The position numbers were made by a program, and so were the translations under genes. Positions 12,101 to 27,100 of a stretch of 64,000 nucleotides of DNA are shown here, piece after piece. Location of the stretch: the NCBI RefSeq assembly GCF_004027225.2, contig NC_044290.2, positions 9,192,906 through 9,256,905 of the forward strand, given 5' to 3'. The notes below the pieces were generated by a model, which saw only the letters and a list, made by a program, of their open reading frames with translations, made no database searches and was not told where the DNA came from. This stretch comes from Strigops habroptila (Eukaryota; Chordata; Aves; Psittaciformes; Psittacidae). Position 1 is the stretch's first letter, and every line of letters begins with the position of its first letter.

Positions 12101-15100
12101 ACACCTTACCTGGAGATTGATGCTTCTCAGCCTTCTTTTCAAATGGAAGCAAACTAAACCTTTTTAAAGCGTAATGAATTAGATGGTAAACCACCCCACC
12201 CCCCAAAGGCAACCCAAAGCAACTCTTTGGTGTAAGCCCATTTCAAAATAACGGATGCACACAGTGTGAACAGCATTGTTTGATGGTTTAGTTTGCACAG
12301 GAAGTGGAATCTCTTGAAAAATGGTGTTTATAAGACAGGGATAAACTGTGTTTGCCATATTTTAATGCATATTGCTGACAGGTGGGACTACCAAGAGCTC
12401 CCCCACCTGCTGGGCAGCCAATCGTTGGTGTTTTAGTTGAGCCTCCAATTGGGCCTTGAATTCCTCTGCCTTCTTCTGTTCACTAACCTTAGCCTGTTGT
12501 TCAACTGCCTGTGCCTTTTCCTTCTCCACCCTGCCAAAGACACAACCGAAAGTAAGTTATACCACCACATAAAATCCAACCCTCAAACTGGATTTCCTTT
12601 TATCCAGTTTAATTGCTTTTATAAGAATAAACATCAAGACTGAAAATCACTGAAAAACTGGCCACGGCTTTATAAGTATTTTGTAATAAATTATTGAAGT
12701 TGTATGCAACATCCCTGAAATATTCAGATGCTGAACTACTGCATCACCTTACAGGAAACTAGTAATCAAAACTGGAATTTATAATTACATCTGAGATTGC
12801 AAACAATCTATGCAACACCATTAATTTAAAAGAGTTCTTTCCAAATGACTCAAAAACGTTGTTCCAACTCTAAGTGTGTAATACTGAAAATATTCATTTA
12901 TGACTCGAATATTCTCAGGCTGAATTTACCTTTACTTTACTTGTACACATTCATTTTCTTTGTATTATAGACATATTTGAACACATAGTGTTTAAAGTCA
13001 TGCTAAAAGTAGCCTAAAGCCTTTCCATGCTTTACCATAATAGCCTTTTAGCATACAACAGTGATTAGTTCATAAGCATGGAAAATTGATATTAGTTGTA
13101 ACAAATCTGTAAGACCTACATAAATTAGTTTCGGTACCAGCAAATAGTTTAGCTTTACAGCTTTAACCTTGATTACCATTATCAACAGGCACAGTGAAAA
13201 TGCAACACAGATAAGCTTTTACTGATTGTAGCTACCAAGTTTGTGTTCTCTAGCAGGAACTCTGATTTAACATACACACACAAATTAAAACTGCTTTCTT
13301 TAAAAGCTCATTTGAGCTTGTTTACCTTTCAGCAAATGCCCTGATCTCCCACAGTTCCAATTCCTCCTCTGCTACCCAACTTTCGATTATAACAGGGCCC
13401 GTTTGCTTGGGTGTTTCTGGCCTTTTTGGCCTTAGTGCACTTGATCGCAGTCCCTTCCTCTGGGGTGTTGGAGTTTCTTTAGAGAACAGTCAAAACACAC
13501 ACATTAAGCTCAATCGTAAAACAAAATTAAAGTGTAAACCAAGATTTAATGTCTTTTTCAGTCTCATTTTATAGACAGGAAAGCCTTTCAGCTTGAGAGA
13601 GATCAGTTTGTTAAATGCATCATTTGTTTCCCGTAGGTGAATGAATAGTTCATGTCAAGCTATATTTGCTCCCTTGATGGTCTGAATTAACATAAAGATC
13701 CAGTTACCTTCACTTCTGTAGGAGCTTATGGGAAGGAGAAAAATGTATAAACAAACATACCTTTTGGAGCCTCTGGCACACCAATGGGACAAATAATTTT
13801 TCTTATACAGTACTCTGACCGGATTCCATACGGACCAACATCTCTTCGCTTGATTATTTCTGTTGTTGTAATTTCAGTTTCAGATGTTTCTACAACAAAT
13901 TAGTCCCAATACATTAATAAGAGAAAACAAATAAAAGCTAAATCTCCAATCGACCCAACATAATCAAGGCAAAGATAGAGCAACTAGTATAAGCTGTTGA
14001 GTTAAAAAATCAAATGCCATAGCTAACATCAAGCCTTTACAGAAATGCTTGCAATATGTCTGATATTAAAAATTAATAGCAAGAGGTTTTGCATTAAGAA
14101 ACCCAGAAATTTAATGAAATAATACCTGTACGTGTAGTTCCTCCCCCAGGTGGAGCTTTTGCTGCCATATCATCCCATTTGAGACATGCCCACAACAACC
14201 GTAGCATGAGGCTCACTCCAGCCAGTGATTTCACTGTTTGAAGTCGGTACCTAACAACAGAGCATGAATTATATTTCTAAATCAAAATCTATTCAAAACA
14301 CCTAATCAAACCAAAGGGACAAAGATTTTCCATTCTACCATTACTGAACAATATAGAAACTATTGAATAATAAATAGCAAAACTTGCACGTTTGGGCACA
14401 AGCATGTGCATCACTTGTACTTGAAAATTCAACCAATTTTATCACATCCTAAACTTTTCCTCAAAAATGTAAAGCATGTACCTCCAAGTGATCCCAAAAG
14501 TTGGCCTTGGGGATGGATATGGCCAGATATCCAAAGCAGGCTTTGCATTGTAATTGAAATAGGGAACTTCTCTGATCCCTCCTTTCCTGGCCAGCTTTTT
14601 CAAGTCATCATTGGGTAAAACAAAGATGCTTTTTTTACTGCTTTTGGTAACAAATTTTCTATAAGATGGTAAGGCAGTTCCAGAACGGGTTTTTTTGGGT
14701 CTTGCAAATTTCATTAACTTCACTTTGTCTTTTGTGGAATATTCTTTGCTGACAGTCATGGAAGTCACCAATGTGCCTTCTGGGGTGGTCAGTGAATCAG
14801 TTACTGTTGTTGTAACCACCGTTTTACTATGCTCTTGCACAGAAACGACATCAACGTTACTGTCTGTAGCTGGAGTGGTGAGCTTAGTCACAGTAGTGGT
14901 GGTAGTTACAGTGGATATGGCACAGTTTTCTGTAGATGACACTACTGTTGTTTTCTCATCATTCGAAGCTACAGTCTCTGCAACTTTATACACAGTTTTG
15001 GATTCTGTAGACACAGTCGATGTTGTGGTTGTCACTTCAGTAATAACAGTTTTTATTTTACTTTCTCCATTAATATTCTCCATTTTATACGTCTGTACAC

Positions 15101-18100
15101 CATTCTGATCAGCAAAGTGACTACTCAAGCTAGATTCCTCACACGAGGTTACAGGCGATGGAGTAACTTTCTTCTCCTCGACTGCTTCAGTTTCCATGGA
15201 TTCTGTTTCACTATTCAGGTTATTTTCTTTACAGGCAGTGCCAAAAGCAGATCTCTCCGGAGAAAGACGTTTTTCTTCAGTTTTCTGCACATACTTGGGA
15301 ACTTCATCTGGTGGCTGAAGACTCTCTCCAGATTCCAGCTCAGGTGAACTCTGCAGCCGTGACTTAGAGTCCACATTATTTTTGTCCTTTGTGTCCTCTA
15401 CCATGATGTCACCATTCATGAATGGTTTTACTGAAGATTCCTTAAAAGTCAATGGTTTTATTTCATGTTCTTGAATGGATTTATTAATATTATTAACTTT
15501 TGGTTCGGCATCACCCCCTGCCTTTGTTTCACAAGTATCTTTAACTGAGCAGTCATCATTTGGTAATGCTTTAACATCACTGTCTTTTCCATTCATTTGA
15601 AATGCTGATTTTTCTTTTTCTGTCTCAGTTTCTTCATCTTTATTATTCCTTTTGTCAGTAACACTATTCAGATTTGTCTGATCGAGATATTTGGTTATGG
15701 TCCTTGTCTCCATTTTCTTTTGACCATTAGCCTCAGTTAGTTTAGAGCTCAGTAAATCCTCATCAGCTTCTACCCCATCCATGTGTTCCAGTGTTTGACT
15801 TTCAAGGCTTCTTTCAGAAATTAGCTCTGTTTTAAATGGTTCTAGATCTTTACTAACTGATTTTTGGTGCAACACGACCTTGTTTTCAGATTTACTTTCA
15901 CTCTTTACTGAAGCAATTTCTTCCTCCATTTCACTTTCTTGAGAGGACATTGGTTCAATATGGCTTTTTAGCATACAATTGTTTTCTTGATCTTTGCTCT
16001 GATGTTCAGAATTTCCTTCTGAATCTGTTTTTTCAAGGGTGGCCAGAGCATCTTTTCTACAGCTGCTTTCAGTTACCACCGGCTCCATGTTTTCACGTTC
16101 ACGCTGAGACACTCTGGAAATAGGTAGGTTTTGTTTCAAAGGTTTTTTGCTGGTTTCTGAAACATCCCATTTGATTCTACCTTCTGCATTTTTTTGTTTC
16201 AAGCCATCCACAAAGGAACTCTCAGACCCTCCAAGAGCCTCTTGTCCTTGACACTTATCAGCAGTCATAGGTTCAGGGTTGTTTTCTTTACTATCATTCT
16301 GAATGGAGCTTTCACCTTCAGAGGATTGACGTGAGTCTTCATCCAGTAGCTGGCCTTCTCTTTTTGATAGCCTGTTTGTCAAAGGCAAAGAGGGTTCATC
16401 CAGCTCACCGGTTTTGGAACAAGAGATGCTGCTGATTGGCAAGCAGTCCTGTTCTGCATCTTCAGTTTGGGTCTTATCTGAAATATAGGTTTGATTTTGG
16501 GAAGACATGTCAAACTGGCTTCCTTCTTTTACTTTTCTCATTTGTAGCTCATCTATGTTTTTTGGGGGGCTTACAGATCGAATGCCTCCAGCTTTAGCAC
16601 TAGCCTCCAGTTTCATCCTTTCTAGTCGTTGTTTTTCTTCCAGTGTAAACTGTTTTATTCGCCTCTCAAGTAGTCCATCTAATTTTGATGATTTTACTTT
16701 CCTTTTGTAGCAAGTCCTTAAATGAAATCCCTCACTGACATTGATTATATCCAGCTTACAATGACTGTCCTCATCTTTTATGGGGGATTCAATTTTCACA
16801 TCATCTACATCCATAGGTTCTTCCTTGATGACTTTATCATTTTCACCATCGATTTCTTTTTCCACTGTGAAAAAGAACAAACTCTGCATCAGTAAGCTCC
16901 CCTAACAATGAATACCAAACGATAGTTTTACATTAACAACTAAGAAATAAATGGACCTTTTAGCATATTAATAGATTTCAAGGAAAAGGGAACAAAAACT
17001 TTAGACATTACTACAAGGGATGATCAGCAATCTTTTAACTGAAACATTTTAAATGTCTTGACAAAACACGTTACAATTTTCCAATAGTTATTTATGAGGT
17101 TCTATGCTTTTACACATGCAGTGCTGTAATGAATAGTTTTACATTATTTCAGTATATCATTACCTTTGTCTCTTGCACCATCTAGGTTTTCAGAAATTGT
17201 ATCAACTTCTACTTTTTCTTGACGTGACTTTTCTTCTTTCACTTGCACTTTCTCTGAGGTTTCTGAAACATCTGCTTTGTCTTTTGCTTGCAGCTCATGA
17301 GAATCCTTTGTTCTGTCTTTTTCTGGTTTTACCTTAATTGGACCTTTTCGTTTATCCAAGTTGCATTTTTCGTCTTCGCTCTTTGCTATTAACAAATGAA
17401 TTAAATGGTGTCAATTATTCAGAATATCTTTTATACTCTGCTACATTTTAATGTATGTTATAGTTTACCTGTCAAATCATTCACCATTAGTGAAATTCTG
17501 AAACAGAATTAAGTATATAACGGTGACATTATTAAGCTTAGTGCAATATTGAATTAAAACCTCATAAAATCAAAAAGCCCACCAGAAGTAAAACTGCTTC
17601 ATTTACCTTAGTTTTTCAGGAGTCCATGTTCAGCTTTTCTTACACAAACATACCCCAAACCCAAAACCCACCCATGTATCAGGAAACTAAATACCACTTT
17701 CTGAAAACCCTGAAAATTCACAGTTATAATAATTTTCGTTTCTACAGTTAAGCCAGAATGGACATTAGTATTCAAAAGACTTTGTGCTTAGCACAGTAGT
17801 GGCTATTTATTGCAATAGAGAAAGCAAAATAAATCTAATTTATCAATCATACAGAAAACACTAAAAGCAGCAGCATCCATTTTGTGTTTGATCCAATTAA
17901 AAGCAGCAGGAAAAGTATTACATCAGTATGTGGGGAAAGAAATAATTTCGATGTGTAACACAGGGTGAGCCACCAGTTTCTAAATTTTAAAAGGAAACTC
18001 ACAATTAAATTCATTATAAATAACACTTGTAGAGTTCAGGATGCATTCTAAAAGTCACCTGTGCAAAACTTTCCTTTTTAAATACAAATCCTTGGAACAA

Positions 18101-21100
18101 ATAAGCAAGAAGATGCATTGAAGCTTCCTAGAGAAATTAATTTCTTTCACCTTACGAAACTATTGTTCCCAGATAAAATTGCTTAGTAGTATTCTGACAA
18201 CATGGGGTGTGGGTAATTTGTATAGATACATATACACATCCCAATATTTTAGATGTTACTTTTTGCTTGTCATTATCTATGTAATTTTATCTACCTTTAA
18301 TTTACACAAGGCCATACAAAGCTGTACAATTATTACACACAACTTTGCAATTGAAACAATTTAATGTAGCTTTAAAAAAAATGTCTATGACAACTGAACT
18401 GGTTATATTGACAGAGATTAGCAGGTATCCCCTAAAACTTCTCTGGTACTATTTATAATGAAGTCTACATAAGAAATATCATGTGCAAATAATTAACTGA
18501 ATAAGCAATGAAAAGCAGTATGTTAGTAACTTAAAATAAGGTAAGCAATGCAGACACTTACTTGGTAGCAACTTTCTGTAGTTTGCATTAGTATTTCCAG
18601 GCAGTTTGGGTAGAAATCTGTGGACATGTGTTTTACTAATCCAGCTCCAGCCACCATAACCTGTTACTCTGTATTCCTCTCCTTTTTGCTTCCAAACCTG
18701 TCAAATATTTTTAAAGTAATAGTTTTAATGGTGCTATTTGCTGCATTATTATAGTATATTAATGCATACATTCATTAAAAAACCCTTAAGATTATTTAAA
18801 AAACAAACTAAAACCTTTTATTTACAGACATTTCAAGCAAGTTGAAGTATATTTGTGAGATAATATACTACCTAAATCTGCTGATAATTACATTGATTCT
18901 ATCATAATAACATCTAAAAAGCATATTTATTTCCTCTGAGAGAAACTATTTATGTAAAAGGTGAAAGATTATACCAGTTTTTGAATCAACCCATCCAACG
19001 AAAGTATCTTATATCTACTGTAGGAGAATATAAAGAGGTTACTACAGCAGCTCCTGTCATACTACATAACTTTCCATAGTAAAGGTAGCTAACCTAGATT
19101 TTCTGGGGGATGGGAGGGCTGCAGTGGACCAAGACAGACATATGGACAAGATTCCAGTAACCATCTAGAACCCCTCCATTAGGAAAGGCTGCATTTGGCA
19201 GACAAACATCTGTCAACTGAGGCAGTGTCACTAAAAGCATAATATATATCAAATTTAGTTCAGACAAAGATTATGTGCTTGAATACGTGGGCTTGGTTCC
19301 TACCCTAATGGCAGGGAGTAATGCCATGGTAACAAATTCGAAGTTTAAAATAAAAGCAGAAAGGATAAGAAATCAAAAGTTTCTGTATTTTGTTTGTTCC
19401 TCACCCAAAAGAAAACCTCACCTGATGCTTGACAGGAAATGTATATTTCACCCACGTAGCTTGCTGCATTGTTTCTTCTTCTTCTTGTTTTCTCTCTTTT
19501 TTTTTCACTTTCTCCTTTTCTTCTCTTTCTATTGCTGTCATTCTGCGTAATCTAACACATATAGATTGAAGTGCATTTAAGGACAGGATCTTATAAGCAA
19601 ATAAAAGAAGTCAAACTGCAGCATATACTACCCCTTTGAATAACTGTAAACATCTAAAGTTAAGAGTAATGCCCAGTATCAGGTTATATGTATTACTTGC
19701 ACCAGGAACACTACTTTTTTTGGCTATTCCAGTAAGGCAAACACAGCTGCCTGCAACCATGTCTGACATCAGACACATCTTGTTTCTGCTTCTCTGACAC
19801 AATGAGAGACAAAAGACAGACTCCACTGAACTGGGTGTGTTAAAATTTGCTCTTCTAGTCTCCCAGAGTTTTATCACTTTGGGACTGTGGCTCAGGTAAA
19901 GAAAACAAACTTGCTTTGCAGGAGCAATGAGGCTATAAAAATCTCGTCACGTATTTTCAGTATTTCTGGTTGAGAAAAAACATTTCCAAGTGCTGAATGA
20001 CTGACTAAATTTAAACGTAACTCCTACAGGCTTAGAGGATCTAGTAATTGTAAAACAAAGGCAAGTTCTCAGAGTCAAAAATATTGTTATGTTTATTTAT
20101 TTTACCTAGTGTGCCCCAACGACTCCCGCCAGATTGGCAGCATGACAACCGGTTTAATTGCACACTCCAATATAGCCAGCGCTAGTGCAAATTCTCTAGG
20201 TTTGCTGCACATCTGAACAGCCTTAATCCAGTTAGACCTAAATTGGAAACAAAGATAAAAACCTGAAACATACACATGCACTAATATTGCATGCTGTGTT
20301 AATAAGATTTAATGGTAGGAGAAAACCTCCTGTATTGTAATACTTCGCTCAAATGTGCAATCTTTTCAGCCATCCATCACAACACACACGCACGTTAGCA
20401 TATATTTTAACATACTGAAGCATGGTGTTTGGAAATCACTGATTTGTAAAAAACAAAGATCATTGCTTATTAATTCTGTTAGCCAAAATACAACTAAACC
20501 AAAGAGAATATATATTTTCATTTAGTGATTTACCTGTGGGAAGCCCAGTTAGGGTGAAGGAATGATGCCGGGATGTTGTTTTCTAGCTGAATGATAGTTA
20601 GCCTCAAAGTGGAAATGGTAAGAACTTTGGACCCATGTACAGACCCATTCCATTTGAACTCTCCAGCAGGAGTCAGACAGAATTTATGCGAGAGATGTCG
20701 TCTCTTGTCATGGTCCTCCCTGTGCTGGTGCTTGTTCAATGCGAATGAATTAGTGGCATACTGATTATGATAAACACGATACTTCCCCTCTTGCCCTAAT
20801 TTGAAATAATTGTTGATATTTCCTTTCATCACAACTTCCTTCTTTGTGTTCATTCGGGAGATTTCACCTTGAGAGTTGACCACCAGAACCTTGTAAAAGA
20901 AAGAATAATTTTAAAGATTCACTGAAGTTTCAAACATTTCTATTTATTTACTTATGATTTAGGCTTCAACTGTATATATATAAAACAATAAAACCCCCCT
21001 TACATCAGTTTGTAGAAGCAAATAACTGATTATCTGATATACTAAATATTTGTACTTCATTGCTGATGTATAGTTAGGATATTCCCAAAGATCAACCTTA

Positions 21101-24100
21101 ACATTAAAAAAGCACCATCCAGGCTCCTCAGAAAGTCAAACAGGAACTCGCCTTGTTGCTCTGAATTATGCCTATTGTGGAGACACCTCTGGGAAAACAG
21201 CTTCACTGACTAGGGAAGCCGCCTGTGAAACCCCTTGTTGGCAAATCACAGAATTCATACATGTAGCTAAGCAAACAAGTGGCTTTGACTTTGAAAAGAG
21301 GGCATGGGTAACATCACTGGGCTAACTATTCATTAACTGAGCTCCAAATTTGAGAGGTCTGTGAATAAATATGCCAAGTGCTAACTTACAAGGAAAACCA
21401 GTTAACAAAAATAAAATAATACACCAAACAATATGCAGAAAACAAACTGCTATGAACTCCTGGCATTCAAACACTTCTTTCCTGGAGAAACTGGGCTACT
21501 TAGAAAATCAAAACAAACCACCAAAAACCCAGCAAACAACCTACAGCCATACAAAAAACTTCTAGCACTGCACTGAGTCACTGTCACACCTCTGTAGATA
21601 GTAACTAAGAACAAAGGAGAAGGAGGAGAAAAGCTTCCTGTGATTAAATAATTTGCTAATATATTATTACTACATTTTTTTAAAGCATCTTCACAGTCTG
21701 CCAAAATCACTTTTTTTAGTTTTAAAACGTGATCAGGTTTGTATAACATTTTCATACTTTGAGTTTTCCAAGAAGTGCACAAACCTCTCTGCCTTCTTTA
21801 TGCAACTTATTTGCTTCATGTGCTGCGGCAGCAACCTGCTGGCTTTTCATCTGGCTCAACTTGCTATCTGGATTTCGTGATCTCGTAAGCATTCGCGTCG
21901 AACCTGGCGCGCCTTTTCCTGCGCCTGGAGAATCACTTCTTTCACCGTTAGACTTCTCTCCTGCCCAAGGGAAACAGGCTTTTGAAACAAACTTAAAAAT
22001 TGGAAGTTTTCTATTGGTGGATGGGAATTACAAAGTAAAAAGATGCATAAAATGAAAGTTAGAGATACTATTCTTATAATTATTATTATTACCTATGTCC
22101 TCCGAAGTCTGGGATCCCCTCTCTGCATTCTCAGCATCATCAGGAGTCCTAATGGAGTCGTTCTGCCCAGAGCCCAGCTCACTGCCGTTGCTGTTTTCAA
22201 CATCTGACGGTAGAGGTGCAGCAGATACACTGCTACTGTTGCTAGGGATCATCTGACCAGTTTCTTCTACAAGAGAACAACTTCATTTTTAGTTCTTCTT
22301 TTAAATTAGATCAAGGCAATTTTTTTGTATTCTGAATTTTTCATCAAAAAAAGGCCAGATGAACGTATTTTGCTGGTCTGGAGGGAAACACCTATAAAAT
22401 ATTAATTCCCTCCAGAGCACTGTATCCATGAAAGTATTTTTTGTTCTGTTTCAAGCAGTTCCAACTTCTAGGCTCTGAAGAGCTGAAATTCATACTTGCA
22501 TGAAATATGAATATATCTTAAATAGAAGACAATTTTTCTTCTATAGATGCACACACAGAGAACCCTCTACTGAGACTTTGTTTTGCTTTCACAATGCACA
22601 TTTCATGAAATTTGGTCTTCCAGCAGCTTTTATGATTTTAACTTTTTTTAGTCTCTTGTTCTTTAGCTTACACCTTTCAATTGACCTCCAGTTTTCGGCT
22701 GTCTCTTCTTTAGCACAGTAATTCTGAGGAATCCTACAGATTTCAGGTCAGTTGGCACCACTCTCTATCTAAACTCCTTCTCTGCAAACTTCAAATCAGC
22801 CTCTTTTTTACAATCTGATGGGTCTAAGTGTTGCTTCAAGCTCAGTACGACAAATGAGTTCTTGGTCCTCAGTTGTCCTTGTTACTGTCTGTCTTGACAG
22901 CTATGGACATTACTGCTGTATCACAGTGCTAAGGCATACTGACCTTTTGACTAAAGCATCAGTGAATTGCAGCTACCTAGGAATAAATCCCTCCAGCTTC
23001 CCAGTAACAATAAGCTGCTCTTCCTTGTTCTTGACTGTGTGCAAGAGATACAGCTTAGCTGTTCAAAACCCGCAAGATTTGCCTGTTTCTAGAATTCTTT
23101 CCAAACATCAAGGATTATGCTGATTTTATGAAAGGTGACAGAACAAAACCTCCTATTTGTGAAACACTCACTCCTAGCAGAAAGACCATCAGGTAAGTAT
23201 TCTCGGGTTCTTCGAAGATCCTAAACCTAAATGTATCAGTGACCACCACTGTTCGATCCATTTCCCTTTTGACTAAGAGGAAAACCGGAACCATTTGTGG
23301 TGCGTGTTGTTCGGAAGAGGGTGGAAGCACCCAACCTAGACTCTTCATAAAAGACTAATATCCAAATTGGATATTAGTCTTTTAACAAGGGTGGTACAGA
23401 AAAGTGACAGACATTCTTGTCTAGCTTTGCATTTTACTTTTATTTTCCCCCTCTTTGGGGGTAGCTGCCTCACTGATACTGGTTCAGTATCTCTCCCTGC
23501 CTCTGAAACGAGAGCCTCAAACGCAAATTTCATCATAGAAGTATCACTATGAATATAGTAAATGATACATAAACAAGAACCTTCTCCACACACTTTCCTA
23601 CAAAAAAAAGCCCACTAATTTAGAACTAAGCTAGAAGCTTTGGAAGGAGAAACGTACTTATGAAAGTATAATAAAGAAATGATAGATATATAAGTGAAAC
23701 TTTAAAATAAAATACGAACCATAAATGTGTCTGGAACAAAGCTATAGGATACATAACTTTCCCATTAAACCTTCATGCAGTTATTTTAACTTCAAAATGG
23801 AATAAAAAAATATGAGAACAGATGAATATATTCGATCAAATATCTAAAATGTATGCTTATTGTCCCATGCACTAGGAATCTATTAAAAAAAGTGTATTAT
23901 GAGGCTTCCAGATTATGGATTAATCTTAACATTCAGAATTTCCTCTTATTAAAAAGTTAATGACAAGGTTTGGATGCATTCACATTTGCAAGTTCAAGAA
24001 CTGCCATTTGTATCGGAATGGAGAACTATTTCTGTAGGAGAGAAAACGTTTATTACTGCATTTTGAAACATAACACATTGAGCCTGACTACACCACAGAC

Positions 24101-27100
24101 ATTATAGAATTATATTTGTTATCATTCTAAAATAGCACACTGATAACTTATGGAATCGAGTCCCATTTATTTCTAAATCAAAAGTTTGGTGCTTTTTAGA
24201 ATTATTATTAAATAGTGTATGTTGCTATTTTGGAATCACTGACATGGTAGACCAAGACACGTTAGAATACAAGAGCCTCTGTGTTTGTAATTCTGACATC
24301 TGTTTAAAATTCGTAGCATGACAATTTCAACCTTGACATTTCTGTGCAATGCTTTACTCACTTGAATGAAAATGCTTTGTTTGTTAGTAATTCATACAGT
24401 AAATGAGAGGTTAAAATAATAAACAAGCCAGCAGCAAATTAGAATTTGAAATCAACTTTGATAGGATGCTAAAAATCATTATGGATCAATATGGAAAAAT
24501 AAAATCTACAGAAAATAGAACATAAAAAGCTTAGCCATAGTCATCTTTGGAAGGCATGGAAACAAATGCTGATGTCACAGAGGACCACAAATTTCAAGCA
24601 CTAGTTGCAAGAAAATTAACTTTGGAATGTTAATGACAACGTAGCAGTAAAGGATGGCACTGCAAGCAAACAGCATGAGTGATATACGCTGTGAATGGTT
24701 TTAGTGGACAAATCAGAGAGAAAAAACTTAACAGATTCCCCAAATTACAGAGGCATTGGTAACAGTGCCTTCTGTACCTGAGAGTTCCTGAGGGAGCTCT
24801 GATGCCACCTTCTTCTCTGCCACGTTGTTGCTCTCAAGGGTTTCTGACTGACACCCCATTGCGTTCTTCCCCTCAGAGCAACTAGTCTCTCCTGCAGAAG
24901 GATTTGTGTTGTTGTCATCAGTGCTTGATGTCACAGAGTTACTTTTATCCCCAACGACTGTTGCCTCTATAGTAAAATGCACAACAAAACTTTAGGGATA
25001 TTCTTTAGTATGTCTTAGGATGTCATTTGGCATCATCCATAGAAAGCAACTTCAGCAGCTTGGTTTGTCTGTTTGATAAAGCTGAAAAACACTGAGCTTT
25101 TTCCTTCCTTTTTTTTTTTCTTCTATGAGATAGAATTGTCTCAAAATCAAAGAACAAACTATTTATGATGAGGAAAACAATGTTAAAAATGATGTGATAT
25201 TGCTTACTACAAACATCTTGATCGCAACCTGCAAGCGCCACCTGTACCTCAAGCCTCCTGTATTTACAAGCTAGCAGTATCTAACTTGAAAAGTAGGAAA
25301 ATTGGTGAAATTATTTAACAAGAAAAACAATTACAATATACAACCACAAAAGAACCGACAAATATCACCTATTACTGAAAAAGTAACTTAGAGCATCATG
25401 CCCCTCATCCCCCAAATCACATTAATACTTAAAGAAATGTGAGGATCTCAACTAAAGATTCACTTCAATGAAGTTGTTAAAGCACAGACATAGTTTCTTT
25501 ACCTTCTGTTTTCACTTTTTCTGCATCTTGCTCAGTGAGTGTTTCCTCAGTTTTATCTTGGTCTCCAGATTCTTCCCTGCTTCTCTCAGCATCTGTCTGG
25601 TCATTATCAACATCACTTTTGGCCTTTTCTGCTTCATCATCTGCTGTGGTTTTATCTTCCACTATTTCTCCTTTTCTTGCTCTGATAGTGTCCAAAATTT
25701 CATCTACAATAGAAAGTATGTTGTCATCAATAAACAAACCAACCACCACCTACAGAGCCACAGAGCAGAAATAACATGACATAAATGCTGCTGCTTTTCA
25801 ATGAGACAAAAGATAACATCCAACTTCTTACTACTTTTTTCCCCACACTTAGAAGAAACAATTCTGCAGATTTAACTCTTGATTTCTAAGAGTTATGCAT
25901 TTACATAGTGATGACTTAAATCCAATTTTAAACGTGAATCTTCAATATCTTCAAGTATTCCCTAAAAACGAAGTTCAAACCTTCACAGATTTATGTTGCT
26001 ATTTATTTATTGCTCCCAGGTAGATAAAACAAGCTGGTGAGGAACTGCAGAGCAGATAGGCATTCTTCCGCACTTTCCATAATATAGGAGTAAATAGTGG
26101 AGCTCTAATACTTTCACTACTCCAACTCCCATTGGATTGTAAAATACATATATATATATATATAAAAAATCAAGACAGTACATCAGGAAACATATGACAG
26201 CTAACACAGCTCCACTTCAACACCTGGAACAATCACAATCTGGCACACACTAATCGTATCAAGAATCCAAATCATTCAGGACATCCTGGAATACACGATA
26301 CACAGTCCTACAAGAAGTCAGCTCTAAATAGCCATGCTGGTAGAGGTACACCTGCACGATGCTTCTCCATCAGCTTCTATAAAGTTCTTATAATAAAAGA
26401 AATATAAACTAGTATTTGATTTAAAGTACAACATCTATTCCCATGAAACAAAATATTCTTACCATTTGCTGCAGAAAGGAAAGACTTGTTGTTGCCCCTT
26501 GCTTTATTAGTGAGGTCTTCTGTCACATCCATGTGCCGATGAATTTCCTCACGCATTTCTTCCAGAGTTTTGCATAGGTCAGCTTCCCAGTAGTCTTTGT
26601 CTAGGCATTCGATTAGCTCTGCCAGCTGGATCTTTGTGCTAAAGTACCAGATTTTCTTATCCTTCTCACTTTCTGAATCTTCCTCTCTGTAAGAGAATTG
26701 AGAAAATATGAATTTTAAAATATCTAAATAAATGACAAAAATTAATATCAGCCTACTTTTAGCAGAGAACTCTTAAACGCCAATACCTGAGTGTGAATAA
26801 CAAATCACATGAGGACACTCACATGCACCCAATTTAGTACACAAATGCTCCTTTCTCATTACCATCCCCTCAGAATTTCTCATTACAACGTCCTCAGGAA
26901 AGCTTTTGACGTGTCTCCTTAAAACTGGTTTGTCCAATCTGACAACAAAGTTTATTCTCTTTATATTTACTATTACTGTAACCAGTAGTCTACTACTGAG
27001 TCTCAAACAATTTGCAATGAAGAGGTATGGCTGCAGAATCCATAAAGGGTACTGTTTCTGACTGCATCTTCAGGAAAGAGCATTCACCTGTGAAGCAACT

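Noticed and set aside
14695..15347. Plus-strand open frames opposite BPTF exon 13
   Set aside because: They are shadows of the highly supported minus-strand exon, with no start context, splice structure or family resemblance.
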